Program-made: the position numbers and the translations under genes
The notes under the pieces: generated by a model
What the model saw: only the letters and a program-made list of their open reading frames with translations
Database searches by the model: none
Told to the model about the DNA's origin: nothing
Source: Lysinibacillus fusiformis
Lineage (GTDB): Bacteria; Bacillota; Bacilli; Bacillales_A; Planococcaceae
Direction of reading: 5' to 3'
DNA: 64,000 bases
NCBI RefSeq assembly: GCF_016925635.1
Contig: NZ_CP070490.1
Location: 3,354,001 to 3,418,000, forward strand
Shown: piece by piece, positions 56,740-64,000 of the stretch
Layout: each line of letters begins with the position of its first letter
How positions within the stretch are numbered: position 1 is the first letter of the stretch

Positions 56740-57898
56740 AGAATGGCAAGCAGCCTATTCAGTTATTGAACAACTAGAACAGGCTGGCTTTGAGGCGGTT
56801 ATTGTCGGTGGAGCGGTAAGAGATGCTTTACTTGATCGTCCCGCCCATGATGTAGATGTTGCTACAAATGCCTTGCCTGAAGAAGTAAAAACTGTATTTC
56901 AAAAAACTGTAGATATTGGGATTCAGCATGGGACGGTACTTGTTATCGTACCCGCTGGACCAGTAGAAGTGACAACCTATCGGACAGACGGGGAATATAC
57001 AGATCATCGAAGACCACAGAATGTGCATTTTGTTCGATCACTAAAAGAGGACTTACAACGCCGCGATTTTACGATGAACGCCATTGCCATGCGTCGTGAT
57101 GGCTCTTTTGTAGATTATTATGATGGACGTCAAGATATTGAAAAGCACCTTATACGAGCGGTAGGAGAGGCACAAAAAAGGTTTGCAGAAGATGCTTTAC
57201 GGATGCTACGAGCTATACGTTTTTCAGCACAGCTTGGTTTTACGATCGAGGCGAATACATTCACAGCCATCCAACAAAGAGCTGCTGATTTGGCCTTTAT
57301 TGCAAAAGAACGCATTAAAGCAGAGCTTGATAAGCTTTGGGTAGGACAAACAGTTTTTGGGGGGCTACAAAAACTAGAGGATAGTGGTTTGACGGCCTAT
57401 TTAGCAGGTGATTTTCAGGCTGAGCAATGGCGTGATTTCCAAACAAAGGACGCTCTCCTTGGCTGGGCCTACTTTGCCTTACTACAAGGAACGGCATGGC
57501 GAGAGATAGTGCGTGAATATCGATTATCTAATAAGGAATTGGCGTTTGTTAAATCCGTTTTAACCGCTTATGAGGCTTTAAAAGATGGATGGACAAATCG
57601 TCATTATTTTATCTACACAGAGCAACAACTAGAGGCTGCACAATATTTTGCTCAACTTCGCCAATTGAACGTCTCGATACCACAGCAATCTATTCAAGAA
57701 TTACAGGCAAAGTTACCGATAAAACATAAGCAAGAATTAGTGGTGAATGGGGCTGATTTACTGAAATGGTCTGGCAAAAAAGGTGGACCGTGGGTAAAAG
57801 CCGCGTTGGAGGATATGCTGACAGCCATTCTTCATCAGGAACTTCAAAATGATCGACAACAGATTAGAAGCTGGCTAGAGCAGCATGATCTTACTTAA
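56726..57898 (+). CDS. cca: CCA tRNA nucleotidyltransferase Cca
   Basis: A 390-residue class II CCA-adding enzyme (B. subtilis 397). Catalytic GGAVRDALLDRPAHDVDVAT, the RRDFTMNAIA box and RFAEDALRMLRAIRFSAQLG (nucleotide-recognising EDxxR) are in family order. It adds the 3' CCA to tRNAs, needed where genes lack it. The ATG at 56726 begins inside bshA; a longer frame from 56654 is a bshA shadow. It ends the operon at a strong terminator. Confidence 0.95.
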   Translation: MQNNKEWQAAYSVIEQLEQAGFEAVIVGGAVRDALLDRPAHDVDVATNALPEEVKTVFQKTVDIGIQHGTVLVIVPAGPVEVTTYRTDGEYTDHRRPQNVHFVRSLKEDLQRRDFTMNAIAMRRDGSFVDYYDGRQDIEKHLIRAVGEAQKRFAEDALRMLRAIRFSAQLGFTIEANTFTAIQQRAADLAFIAKERIKAELDKLWVGQTVFGGLQKLEDSGLTAYLAGDFQAEQWRDFQTKDALLGWAYFALLQGTAWREIVREYRLSNKELAFVKSVLTAYEALKDGWTNRHYFIYTEQQLEAAQYFAQLRQLNVSIPQQSIQELQAKLPIKHKQELVVNGADLLKWSGKKGGPWVKAALEDMLTAILHQELQNDRQQIRSWLEQHDLT

Positions 57899-57917
57899 AG
57901 CCAAATACATGATAGTC

Positions 57918-57956
57918 AAAAGCCGTCTCTTTTTTCAGGAGACGGCTTTTATTAAT
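57918..57956 (+). terminator. Intrinsic terminator after cca
   Basis: Stem AAAGCCGTCTC / GGAGACGGCTTT (one mismatch), 8-nt loop, T-rich tail. Confidence 0.88.
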
Positions 57957-58055
57957 TTCCCCATCGTTGGTGGTCATTTACGCTAATTTACAGTATGATT
58001 AAGACAAAATAAGTTACATAACAAGAGTACAGTTAACTAAAGGATTGATGTGAAG

Positions 58056-59039
58056 ATGACAATTTCCATGAAGGACGAAATTTTAAAAAGAATATTGGCT
58101 GCTGACGGAGAAGCAGTTTCTGGTCAGGAATTAGCAGATTCTCTTGGTGTCTCAAGGACCGCTGTTTGGAAGCATATGCAAACGTTACAAGAGGAAGGGT
58201 ATACTTTTGAAACAATTAAGAAAAAGGGGTATGTATTGACAGGTGTACCAAATAGCTTGAGCCCTACACAAATTGAGCTTTTTTTAAAGACAGAGCATTT
58301 TGGACGTGAAATCCATTATTACGATGTAGTTGATTCTACACAAACCATTGCGCATAAGCTTGCACAGGAAGGCGCCCCACACGGTACGATTATTATTGGC
58401 GAGGAGCAAACAGCTGGGCGTGGTCGTATGGCGCGTCCTTGGGAGTCTGCAAAGGGCACAGGTATTTGGATGACCGTTATCGTGCGGCCAGATGTTACAC
58501 CACAGCAGGCTTCATCCTATACACTTGTGGTGGCAGTAGCTGTCACGATGGCCATTAAAACCTTATATAAACATATAGAACCAGCGATTAAATGGCCCAA
58601 TGATTTATTGATTAATGGCAAAAAATGTACAGGAATTTTAACAGAAATGCAGGCAGAGGCTGATCTTGTGCAAGCTTTACTTGTTGGAATTGGCATAAAT
58701 GCAAACCAAGTAGCAGCTGATTTTTCACCTGAAATTGCCGATATTGCCACTTCACTACAATTAGAAGCAGGAGAAGAAATCAATCGTGCGGCACTTGTGG
58801 CCTCTATCTTACACTACTTAGAACAATTTACAGAACTTTATGTCAAAGAAGGTTTTGCCAGTCTAAAGACACTATGGCAGCAATTGTCCTGTACAATTGG
58901 CCAACGTATCGAGGTAACGACGATACGTGAACGGTTTGAAGGGGTTGCGAGTGGCATTACAGACGATGGTGTCCTGCAGCTGACGCAGGACGATGGAACG
59001 ATTCGCACGATCTATGCAGGAGATATTAAAATATTATAA
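58056..59039 (+). CDS. birA: Biotin-[acetyl-CoA-carboxylase] ligase / biotin repressor BirA
   Basis: A 327-residue bifunctional protein. The N-terminal winged helix (VSGQELADSLGVSRTAVWKH, residues about 18-37) binds the bio operator, the central catalytic domain has GRGRMARPWESAKGTGIWMT and KWPNDLLINGKKCTGIL, and a C-terminal SH3-like domain ends the protein. It biotinylates acetyl-CoA carboxylase. The start is taken as ATG 58056; a GTG two codons upstream is closer to AAAGGA, so the exact start is uncertain. Own transcription unit, in the conserved place between cca and panB. Confidence 0.93.
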   Translation: MTISMKDEILKRILAADGEAVSGQELADSLGVSRTAVWKHMQTLQEEGYTFETIKKKGYVLTGVPNSLSPTQIELFLKTEHFGREIHYYDVVDSTQTIAHKLAQEGAPHGTIIIGEEQTAGRGRMARPWESAKGTGIWMTVIVRPDVTPQQASSYTLVVAVAVTMAIKTLYKHIEPAIKWPNDLLINGKKCTGILTEMQAEADLVQALLVGIGINANQVAADFSPEIADIATSLQLEAGEEINRAALVASILHYLEQFTELYVKEGFASLKTLWQQLSCTIGQRIEVTTIRERFEGVASGITDDGVLQLTQDDGTIRTIYAGDIKIL

Positions 59040-59043
59040 AAAA

Positions 59044-59077
59044 GAAGCTGCAAGTAACGTCCTGAACTTGCAGCTTC
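59044..59077. terminator. Terminator hairpin copy 1 (after birA)
   Basis: Perfect 12-bp stem GAAGCTGCAAGT / ACTTGCAGCTTC around AACGTCCTGA. The same hairpin, one loop base different, recurs at 59551-59584. Confidence 0.85.
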
Positions 59078-59136
59078 TCATGTTGTTGCAAAAAGATGAT
59101 GTTAACGGCAGAAAAAGCAACTTTGCAAGGTGAGGG

Positions 59137-59215
59137 GTTGATTTCCGTTCCGCCAGCATCCTTTCCAGGGGGCGTCCGAGGAGCCGCTTCCCTCACTTAC
59201 GTTCGCTCTCATACT
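59137..59215 (-). repeat. Degenerate dispersed palindromic repeat (truncated)
   Basis: GC-rich relative to surroundings, with GGTTGATTTCCGTTC... TTTCCAGGGGGCG... CGCTTCCCTCACTTACG. It aligns loosely to the reverse complement of the 59372-59497 repeat (TTTCCGTT, TTTCC-G-GGGCG, GCTTCC blocks in the same order), so it looks like an older, partial copy in inverse orientation. Confidence 0.6.
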
Positions 59216-59371
59216 AGCATAGCAATCAAATAGCCCAATTTCTGTATTCTTAGAGGGGATAAGCTCTTATTTTCAATGTGGAGAAGTAATGCGTGACAAC
59301 ACCCCTTCATAAAGAGTAATGAAAGCCTTCACTTTATTTGAAAACCTTTGCTAAAAAGTTAACATTTTGTA

Positions 59372-59497
59372 GGTTGGAGTGGAGGGCTACTTGACTCCCG
59401 TGGGATAGCGAGACAGGCGAGCCCCTACACGGAGCGGTAGCGGAGGAAGCGATTCGGCGCTCGCCCACAGGAAAGCAAGTAGCCTGCAACGGAAACC
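59372..59497 (+). repeat. Dispersed imperfect palindrome of about 125 bp
   Basis: Ends GGTTGGAGTGGAGGGCTACTTG and CAAGTAGCCTGCAACGGAAACC form an imperfect inverted repeat (GGCTACTTG / CAAGTAGCC), with internal pairing such as GTGGG / CCCAC and GGCGAGC / GCTCGCC. It is clearly richer in GC than the flanks. The layout resembles the abundant intergenic palindromic repeats of Bacillales genomes; copy number here cannot be seen. Confidence 0.75.
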
Positions 59498-59550
59498 ATT
59501 TTCACCTTTCACAAAAATTCTATTGATGGTTTTGTTTTTCAACAACATGA

Positions 59551-59588
59551 GAAGCTGCAAGTAACGTCCTGTACTTGCAGCTTCTTTT
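59551..59588. terminator. Terminator hairpin copy 2 (after the DUF4097 gene)
   Basis: Same 12-bp stem GAAGCTGCAAGT / ACTTGCAGCTTC, loop AACGTCCTGT, followed by TTTT; it lies just after the minus-strand gene ending at 59601. Confidence 0.85.
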
Positions 59589-59600
59589 ATTGTCTATTCA

Positions 59601-60437
59601 TTATTTTAGTGACACATCTATATCACCATGTGATAAGGATACATTCAGTTGGTGCTCCCCATTGGTTACTTGAGTTACTGTGCCACTTTGTTCCTCATCA
59701 TTCATGCTAACATCACCAAAGCTTGTTTTGAGGTCATAGCCTAAATCACTTTGTTTGTTTTGTAAGTGAAGCGTTGTATCGCCAAAACTTGAGGTAATCG
59801 TTGTTTGGCCATTTAATGAGCCAGCAATATCGATATCTCCATGCTCACTCTCAACAGTGAAGCCGTTACTAGCAAATTGCTGAAGCGTCAAATCACCAAA
59901 GGACTGCCTAATCTCTGTGTTGTCACCAGTCGTGTTGTTGAAAGTAATATCTCCGTAATCTTGGATGAGATTAAGCTGCTGATACTGTAGCCCATGAATG
60001 GCTGTATCACCAAAATTACTGTCGATCACAATCGCCTCTATTTTTGTATCTTTTGGGACATAGAGTTTGATTGAAGGGGAAGAGAAGTTTCCAAAGCCAA
60101 ATTGAAAATCATTCTTTTTCTTTGCCATTGTTTCAATGGTTAAAGTGCCGTTTTCAATATGATAGGTTACATCTTCTTGCGCAAGGACCTTTGTGTCTAA
60201 TTTATAGTCGCTATCACTTGCAACAATTTCCACATCTCCATAATCATTTACAATATTAATACTTGTGAACGCATCTAAAGTATGAGACTGACTTACTAAT
60301 TTAGTATTGCTTGGGACGTAAAGACCCTCTGAATCTTTTAGAATCAGCCAGCGACCCCCTGAAAAATAGCCAATCAATGCGAGTAGAATGCCTAATGCAA
60401 TCATTGTCATGGCAATAAGGGTATTTTTTGACGTCAT
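59601..60437 (-). CDS. DUF4097 beta-strand repeat protein, membrane anchored
   Basis: A 278-residue protein with an N-terminal transmembrane helix (TLIAMTMIALGILLALIGYF) and a long beta-solenoid-like part of short repeats with the recurrent pattern GDxxI/L (DYGDVEIVAS, NFGDTAIHGL, DYGDITFNNT, SFGDLTLQQF, EHGDIDIAGS, SFGDTTLHLQ, SFGDVSMNDE, SHGDIDVSLK). That is the DUF4097 (formerly adhesin-like) family. Function unknown. It ends the padR-DUF1700-DUF4097 operon, a common trio in Firmicutes; its start abuts the upstream gene. Confidence 0.9.
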   Translation of the reverse strand: MTSKNTLIAMTMIALGILLALIGYFSGGRWLILKDSEGLYVPSNTKLVSQSHTLDAFTSINIVNDYGDVEIVASDSDYKLDTKVLAQEDVTYHIENGTLTIETMAKKKNDFQFGFGNFSSPSIKLYVPKDTKIEAIVIDSNFGDTAIHGLQYQQLNLIQDYGDITFNNTTGDNTEIRQSFGDLTLQQFASNGFTVESEHGDIDIAGSLNGQTTITSSFGDTTLHLQNKQSDLGYDLKTSFGDVSMNDEEQSGTVTQVTNGEHQLNVSLSHGDIDVSLK

Positions 60438-61043
60438 TTAGAAGTCCCCCTTTTTTCGCTTCTTTGTCATTTTGTGGAATAGTCTTCCTAATGTTTCAAC
60501 AGAGACAACAACGGTTTTCTTGATAACACGAGCAACAATTGGGAAAAGTAGGACACCTAAGCCCGTTACGATTAACCCGACACCCATAAAGAGCAACGCA
60601 GTCGGCCAATGCTCTGTTAAAATTAAGAAACCTGAAATCATAGCCGCAACGCCACCGACAAAAATACTAATAACTGTTGCGACAATAGCAAAGATTAAGC
60701 TGATAATAACTGCGCCAAATGAAAAGATAAGTGCAATGGCTGTTGCAAGTAATGGCAATGAAAGGGGCGCAGACAGTATAGCTAGAATAATGAGCCAAAT
60801 AGCAGACATATTCTTTTTGGTTGATTTTGCCGAGGAGGTTTCCAAATCCTTTAATGCGAAATCAGCTAATATTTGCGAGGCAACATGTGAAGGAGAGCCA
60901 AGTTGTGAAATGACCTGATGCTCATTTTCCTCTCCTGCTTCCTCAAAGTATTCTTCATAATAGGCAAGCGCAGCATCTAACTCATGCGCAGGAAGCCGAC
61001 GTAATTTTCCTCGTAGCTGTTTCAAATAGCTTGCTCTATCCAT
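60438..61043 (-). CDS. DUF1700 / HAAS-domain membrane protein
   Basis: A 201-residue protein with an N-terminal HAAS-type helical domain (DRASYLKQLRGKLRRLPAHE, with the EEYFEEAGEENEHQVISQLG block) and three or four C-terminal transmembrane helices. HAAS domains usually sit next to PadR regulators, as here, and may sense or transduce a membrane signal. It overlaps padR by 8 bp and abuts the DUF4097 gene, indicating tight coupling. Confidence 0.9.
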   Translation of the reverse strand: MDRASYLKQLRGKLRRLPAHELDAALAYYEEYFEEAGEENEHQVISQLGSPSHVASQILADFALKDLETSSAKSTKKNMSAIWLIILAILSAPLSLPLLATAIALIFSFGAVIISLIFAIVATVISIFVGGVAAMISGFLILTEHWPTALLFMGVGLIVTGLGVLLFPIVARVIKKTVVVSVETLGRLFHKMTKKRKKGDF

Positions 61044-61356
61044 CTAAATTCCCTCCTAAAAGTACACAATCAACCTTTTCCTTATACACTTGCCATTCTT
61101 TTAATAGCTCTAATAATCGTATACGTCCTTGCTCTGTAATTTGATAATAGCGTCTATTTCTTCCTTGATAAGGCTGATCGTACGTTGTTAAATAATGCGC
61201 TTTTTGTAAGCGGCGTAATACAGGATACAGTGTAGACTCTGAAATCTCCATGACTGATTGTACCTGCTGCGTTAAAGAATAACCATAGGCGTCCTCTTTG
61301 TCGACAATAGCCAGTACACAAGCATCAAGTAAAGCTGAACCAAGCTGAAATGTCAT
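61036..61356 (-). CDS. PadR family transcriptional regulator
   Basis: A 106-residue PadR winged-helix repressor of the short (PadR-s1) type. The DNA-binding core is the YGYSLTQQVQSVMEISESTLYPVLRRLQKAHYL block, followed by YYQITEQGRIRLLELLKEW. It is the first gene of the operon and probably represses it: two short palindromes overlap the promoter. The ligand is unknown. GAGGTGAAAA precedes the ATG. Confidence 0.93.
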   Translation of the reverse strand: MTFQLGSALLDACVLAIVDKEDAYGYSLTQQVQSVMEISESTLYPVLRRLQKAHYLTTYDQPYQGRNRRYYQITEQGRIRLLELLKEWQVYKEKVDCVLLGGNLDG

Positions 61357-61397
61357 CTTTTCACCTCACATGTAATACCTATACTTCATTTTATATT

Positions 61398-61433
61398 ATA
61401 TGACATATAGTATGTGGATAGTATATGACGTAT
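61398..61433. promoter_or_regulatory. Putative PadR operators (two 11-bp palindromes)
   Basis: ATATGACATAT (61398-61408, perfect about its centre) and ATATGACGTAT (61423-61433), centres 25 bp apart. The second overlaps the -10 box of the padR promoter, which fits autorepression. Confidence 0.55.
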
Positions 61434-61448
61434 AGCATTGATTGTCAA
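61420..61448 (-). promoter_or_regulatory. Sigma-A promoter of the padR operon
   Basis: Minus strand TTGACA (61443-61448), 17-bp spacer, TATACT (61420-61425): near consensus. Confidence 0.8.
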
Positions 61449-61506
61449 TTCTAAAAGATAATTTTTTCCAATGTGGTTAGACGAAGATATTGTAAGAAAA
61501 TAATAT

Positions 61507-61536
61507 TTGAAGATTAGTAGGAAAATCTGTTATAGT
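61507..61536 (+). promoter_or_regulatory. Sigma-A promoter of the panB leader
   Basis: TTGAAG (61507-61512), 18-bp spacer, TATAGT (61531-61536). Transcription would start near 61543, about 240 bp before panB. Confidence 0.65.
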
Positions 61537-61542
61537 ATGTGC

Positions 61543-61754
61543 GAAGGGCAGTATCCATTGTGAACGGCACCTTCAAAAATGCATCAGACTATACGAACAA
61601 ATATCTGCCTTGATCTTTTCAGACAGGGACGGAAGAAAACGATACGTTCAAATATAGCTTTTATTTTGCAAGCTATTACCTCTTCATGGGGTCTTTTTAT
61701 CATTGAACGACACACTACCCTTCTGTCCATTTTCGGCACAGAAGGGTTTTTCTG
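61543..61754 (+). ncRNA. Structured leader RNA (or independent small RNA) upstream of panB
   Basis: The 210-bp stretch between a promoter and an intrinsic terminator holds no credible gene but several possible hairpins: GAAGG / CCTTC (61543-61576), ATAGCTT / AAGCTAT (about 61655-61677), ACCTC / GGGGT followed by CTTTTT (about 61678-61700), and the final terminator. I do not recognise a known riboswitch, T-box, 6S or SRP RNA in it. It may be an attenuator of panBCD or a separate small RNA. Confidence 0.4.
61717..61754 (+). terminator. Intrinsic terminator just upstream of panB
   Basis: Stem ACCCTTCTGT / ACAGAAGGGT followed by TTTT, only about 30 bp before the panB start and after its promoter. 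Confidence 0.88.
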
Positions 61755-61785
61755 TTTTCTTCCTTGAAAAAAGGAGGACTACAAA

Positions 61786-62622
61786 ATGAAAACGACGACA
61801 GATTTTTTAAAGATGAAAGCGGCGGGCGAGAAAATCGTGATGGTGACGGCCTATGATTATCCAGCTGCTAAATTCGCGGAAGACGCTGGTGTTGAGATGA
61901 TACTAGTCGGGGATTCACTTGGAATGGTTGTGCTCGGCTATGATTCTACAATGCCCGTGACTGTAGCGGATATGGTTCATCATGCAAAAGCAGTAAGACG
62001 AGGGGCAAAGGATACGTTTATGGTCGTTGATATGCCATTTGGTTCTTATCATGGCGATGTCAATGAGACACTAAAAACAGCCATTGCGATGATGCAACAA
62101 ACAGGAGCAGATGCTTTAAAGGTTGAGGGAGCAGGAGAGGTTATACCTGTCATTCGTAAATTAACGTCAGCTGGTATTCCAGTAGTAGCTCATTTAGGTT
62201 TATTGCCACAATCAGCGGGAGTCCTTGGTGGTTATAAGGTGCAAGGGAAAACAGCTGAACAGGCGGCTACACTGATTGAAGAAGCAAAACAATGCGAAGA
62301 GGCTGGTGCATGTGCAGTCGTGTTAGAATGTATTCCTCATCAGCTAACAGAGATTGTTTCAGCTAGTCTTGTTATTCCAACCATTGGCATAGGCGCAGGT
62401 GTAGAGGCTGATGGACAAGTGCTGGTGTATCATGACATGCTAAGCTACGGTTCGCACCATGTACCGAAATTTGTTCAACAATTTGCTGATATGGGCAAAG
62501 AAGCAAGCACGGGTATGATTCGTTACGTAGAAGAGGTGAAAGCGGGTACTTTCCCAGCTCCAAAGCATTTCTTCACAATGAAAGAGGAAGCGTTAGATCA
62601 GCTATATGGAGGCGTTAAATGA
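61786..62622 (+). CDS. panB: 3-methyl-2-oxobutanoate hydroxymethyltransferase PanB
   Basis: A 278-residue TIM-barrel enzyme (B. subtilis 277) that makes ketopantoate from ketoisovalerate and methylene-THF. Signatures: [39 protein letters not shown] and [19 protein letters not shown] precedes the start. First gene of panBCD; its stop TGA overlaps the panC ATG. Confidence 0.97.
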   Translation: MKTTTDFLKMKAAGEKIVMVTAYDYPAAKFAEDAGVEMILVGDSLGMVVLGYDSTMPVTVADMVHHAKAVRRGAKDTFMVVDMPFGSYHGDVNETLKTAIAMMQQTGADALKVEGAGEVIPVIRKLTSAGIPVVAHLGLLPQSAGVLGGYKVQGKTAEQAATLIEEAKQCEEAGACAVVLECIPHQLTEIVSASLVIPTIGIGAGVEADGQVLVYHDMLSYGSHHVPKFVQQFADMGKEASTGMIRYVEEVKAGTFPAPKHFFTMKEEALDQLYGGVK

Positions 62623-63476
62623 TGAAAGTCGTCACGACTATACAGGCATTAGCCGTAGAAATTCAAGCAGCTAAGCAGGCTCAAAAAACGATTGGACTTG
62701 TTCCAACGATGGGCTATTTACATGAAGGTCATTTAACATTAGCACAAACAGCTCGTGCAGAAAATGATGTCGTTGTGATGAGTATATTCGTCAATCCAAC
62801 GCAATTTGGGCCAAATGAAGATTTTGAAAGTTATCCTCGTGATTTGCCAAGGGATACAGCATTAGCTGAATCTGTCGGTGTTGATATTGTGTTCGCGCCA
62901 AGTGTGGACGAAATGTATCCCCAAGATGGAGGCATTCGTCTACATGCAGGTGAGCAGGCCACGATTCTTTGTGGTGCGAGTCGCCCTGGTCATTTTGACG
63001 GTGTTTTACAGGTTGTCTCTAAATTATTCCATTTAACACTGCCAACACGGGCTTATTTCGGTCAAAAAGATGCACAGCAGGTTGCGATTATTGCGACGAT
63101 GATACGTGATTTTAATTTCCCTTTAGAAATGCGCATTGTCCCAATTGTGCGTGAGCAGGACGGTTTAGCGAAATCTTCACGTAATGTCTATTTAAGTGCG
63201 TCAGAGCGACAAGAGGCTCCAGCGATCAATGAAGCATTACAATTGGCACGCGATAGCTTTTTAGCGAATGGTGATGCTGATAGCGCACTTGCAAAAGCAA
63301 AAGCTCATATTCATGCAAGAACACATGGACGAATTGATTATATAGAATTATTGGCATACCCCGATTTAACACCAGTGACAGCTACAACACAGCAAGTTCT
63401 GTTGGCAACAGCTGTTTATATAGGTAAGACACGCTTAATCGACAATTGTATTTTTACTGTGAAAGAGGGACTATAA
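62619..63476 (+). CDS. panC: Pantothenate synthetase PanC
   Basis: A 285-residue ligase joining pantoate and beta-alanine with ATP. The ATP site [14 protein letters not shown] (HxGH), [20 protein letters not shown], and YFGQKDAQQ are present, with the KSSRNVYL (KMSKS-like) loop. Length is normal. Two adjacent ATGs begin at 62619 and 62622; the first overlaps the panB stop. Confidence 0.97.
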   Translation: MMKVVTTIQALAVEIQAAKQAQKTIGLVPTMGYLHEGHLTLAQTARAENDVVVMSIFVNPTQFGPNEDFESYPRDLPRDTALAESVGVDIVFAPSVDEMYPQDGGIRLHAGEQATILCGASRPGHFDGVLQVVSKLFHLTLPTRAYFGQKDAQQVAIIATMIRDFNFPLEMRIVPIVREQDGLAKSSRNVYLSASERQEAPAINEALQLARDSFLANGDADSALAKAKAHIHARTHGRIDYIELLAYPDLTPVTATTQQVLLATAVYIGKTRLIDNCIFTVKEGL

Positions 63477-63477
63477 A

Positions 63478-63861
63478 ATGTTACGTATGATGATGAATAG
63501 TAAAATCCACCGTGCAACAGTGACACAGGCGGATTTAAACTACGTAGGCTCCATAACAATTGATGAAGATATTTTAGATGCAGTAGGTATGCTGGCAAAC
63601 GAAAAAGTACATGTCGTTAATAATAATAATGGCGCTCGTTTTGAAACATATATTATTGCTGGTGAACGAGGTTCAGGTGTGATTTGTGTCAATGGCGCAG
63701 CAGCAAGACTTGTACAGCGTGGTGATATTGTCATCATTATTTCCTATGTGTATGTAGATAATCAGGAGGCTAAAGATCATCAACCAACTGTAGCCATCAT
63801 GGGAGAGGGCAATACGATTAAGGAAATGATTGCACACGAACCAGAGGCAACAGTGATGTGA
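63478..63861 (+). CDS. panD: Aspartate 1-decarboxylase PanD
   Basis: A 127-residue pyruvoyl enzyme, identical in length to B. subtilis PanD, supplying beta-alanine. The self-cleavage site Gly24-Ser25 is in [19 protein letters not shown]; the Ser becomes the pyruvoyl group. The start follows panC after 1 bp. Ends the operon. Confidence 0.97.
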   Translation: MLRMMMNSKIHRATVTQADLNYVGSITIDEDILDAVGMLANEKVHVVNNNNGARFETYIIAGERGSGVICVNGAAARLVQRGDIVIIISYVYVDNQEAKDHQPTVAIMGEGNTIKEMIAHEPEATVM

Positions 63862-63891
63862 ATTCAGCCATAGTATAAATTTAATACCAGA

Positions 63892-63929
63892 GAGGAGGAT
63901 GGCAAATCATAGCCAATCCTCCTTTTTTT
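63892..63929 (+). terminator. Intrinsic terminator after panD
   Basis: Stem AGGAGGATGGC / GCCAATCCTCCT (one bulge), 8-nt loop, seven T residues. The remaining 70 bp of the window show no gene. Confidence 0.88.
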
Positions 63930-64000
63930 ACGATTGAATTAGTTATAAAAGTAGCTGGTAAAATTTTGCTTTTATTACTATTAAACTAGTTTTTAAAATT

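Larger units (their letters stand above)
59079..59550. repeat. Repeat-filled segment with inverted ends between two identical hairpins
   Basis: No gene is seen in 59040-59600. The segment starts CATGTTGTTGCAAAAA (59079-59094) and ends with the inverse TTTTTCAACAACATG (59535-59549), like terminal inverted repeats. Inside are two GC-rich dispersed-type repeats in opposite orientation (described separately). The outer flanks are the two direct copies of the terminator hairpin. Confidence 0.75.

Noticed and set aside
61543..61754. T-box, 6S, SRP or THF riboswitch upstream of panB
   Set aside because: None of the diagnostic conserved blocks (for example a T-box GGTGG-type sequence or the SRP GGAAG/GCAG loop) could be found.
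61579..61767. Short frame of 62 codons in the panB leader
   Set aside because: No ribosome binding site, and it runs through the terminator.

Overview
The window is a 64 kb piece of a low-GC, endospore-forming Firmicute chromosome. Protein sequences and gene order fit the Bacillaceae/Planococcaceae, most likely Lysinibacillus or a close relative (my inference from overall similarity; no database was searched). Sporulation and germination genes (spoIVA, sleB, ypeB, prsW), bacillithiol genes (bshA, ypdA) and the qcrABC menaquinol:cytochrome c reductase all point the same way. From about 9.4 kb to the right end the genes follow the Bacillus subtilis fer-ypbB-recS ... panBCD region almost step by step, with a few deletions, insertions and replacements.

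Layout. 0-9.3 kb is less conserved: the end of a phosphonate permease gene, an unknown coiled-coil gene, a yuaF-floT membrane-microdomain operon behind a sigma-W-like promoter, a GNAT acetyltransferase, a soluble chemoreceptor, an MFS and a TauE-type transporter, and fabI behind a FapR operator. 9.4-21.2 kb: fer (divergent), ypbB-recS, ypbE, ypbG, ypdA, a plsY-like gene, an unusual GNAT/aminotransferase fusion, ansA, prsW, sleB-ypeB. 21.3-31.9 kb: ypfA, cmk, ypfD, a repeat array of about 0.9 kb, der, gpsA, yphE, yphF, spoIVA, hbs, folE-mtrB. 32-35.1 kb: menaquinone side-chain genes hepS-menG-hepT and ndk. 35.3-39.3 kb: an inserted acyl-CoA gene set (thiolase, SDR, acyl-CoA ligase) plus a tiny membrane protein. 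39.4-46.7 kb: cheR and the aromatic amino-acid operon aroF-aroB-aroH-hisC-tyrA-aroA, without the trp genes that lie between aroH and hisC in B. subtilis. 46.8-52.2 kb: ypiA-ypiB-ypiF, qcrABC, ypjA. 52.3-59 kb: a YugP-type protease, a YitT-family protein, ypjD-dapB-mgsA-bshA-cca, birA. 59-61.4 kb: a repeat-filled convergent gap and a padR-DUF1700-DUF4097 operon. 61.5-63.9 kb: panBCD behind a leader that ends in a terminator.

The most unusual element is the tandem array at about 24.02-24.95 kb. It is built from 21-bp units with consensus GGATAG-N6-AAAAGTG-N2, organised in 102-bp super-units (four of 21 bp and one of 18 bp). A five-unit copy of the same 21-bp periodic element lies at 1339-1428. 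Both sit directly downstream of an intrinsic terminator. Other points of interest are the GNAT-aminotransferase fusion, the panB leader, the duplicated terminator hairpin flanking inverted dispersed repeats at 59.04-59.59 kb, and TRAP (mtrB) kept without a neighbouring trp operon.

Starts were chosen from ribosome binding sites and family lengths. Promoter, operator and terminator calls are from reading the sequence only.
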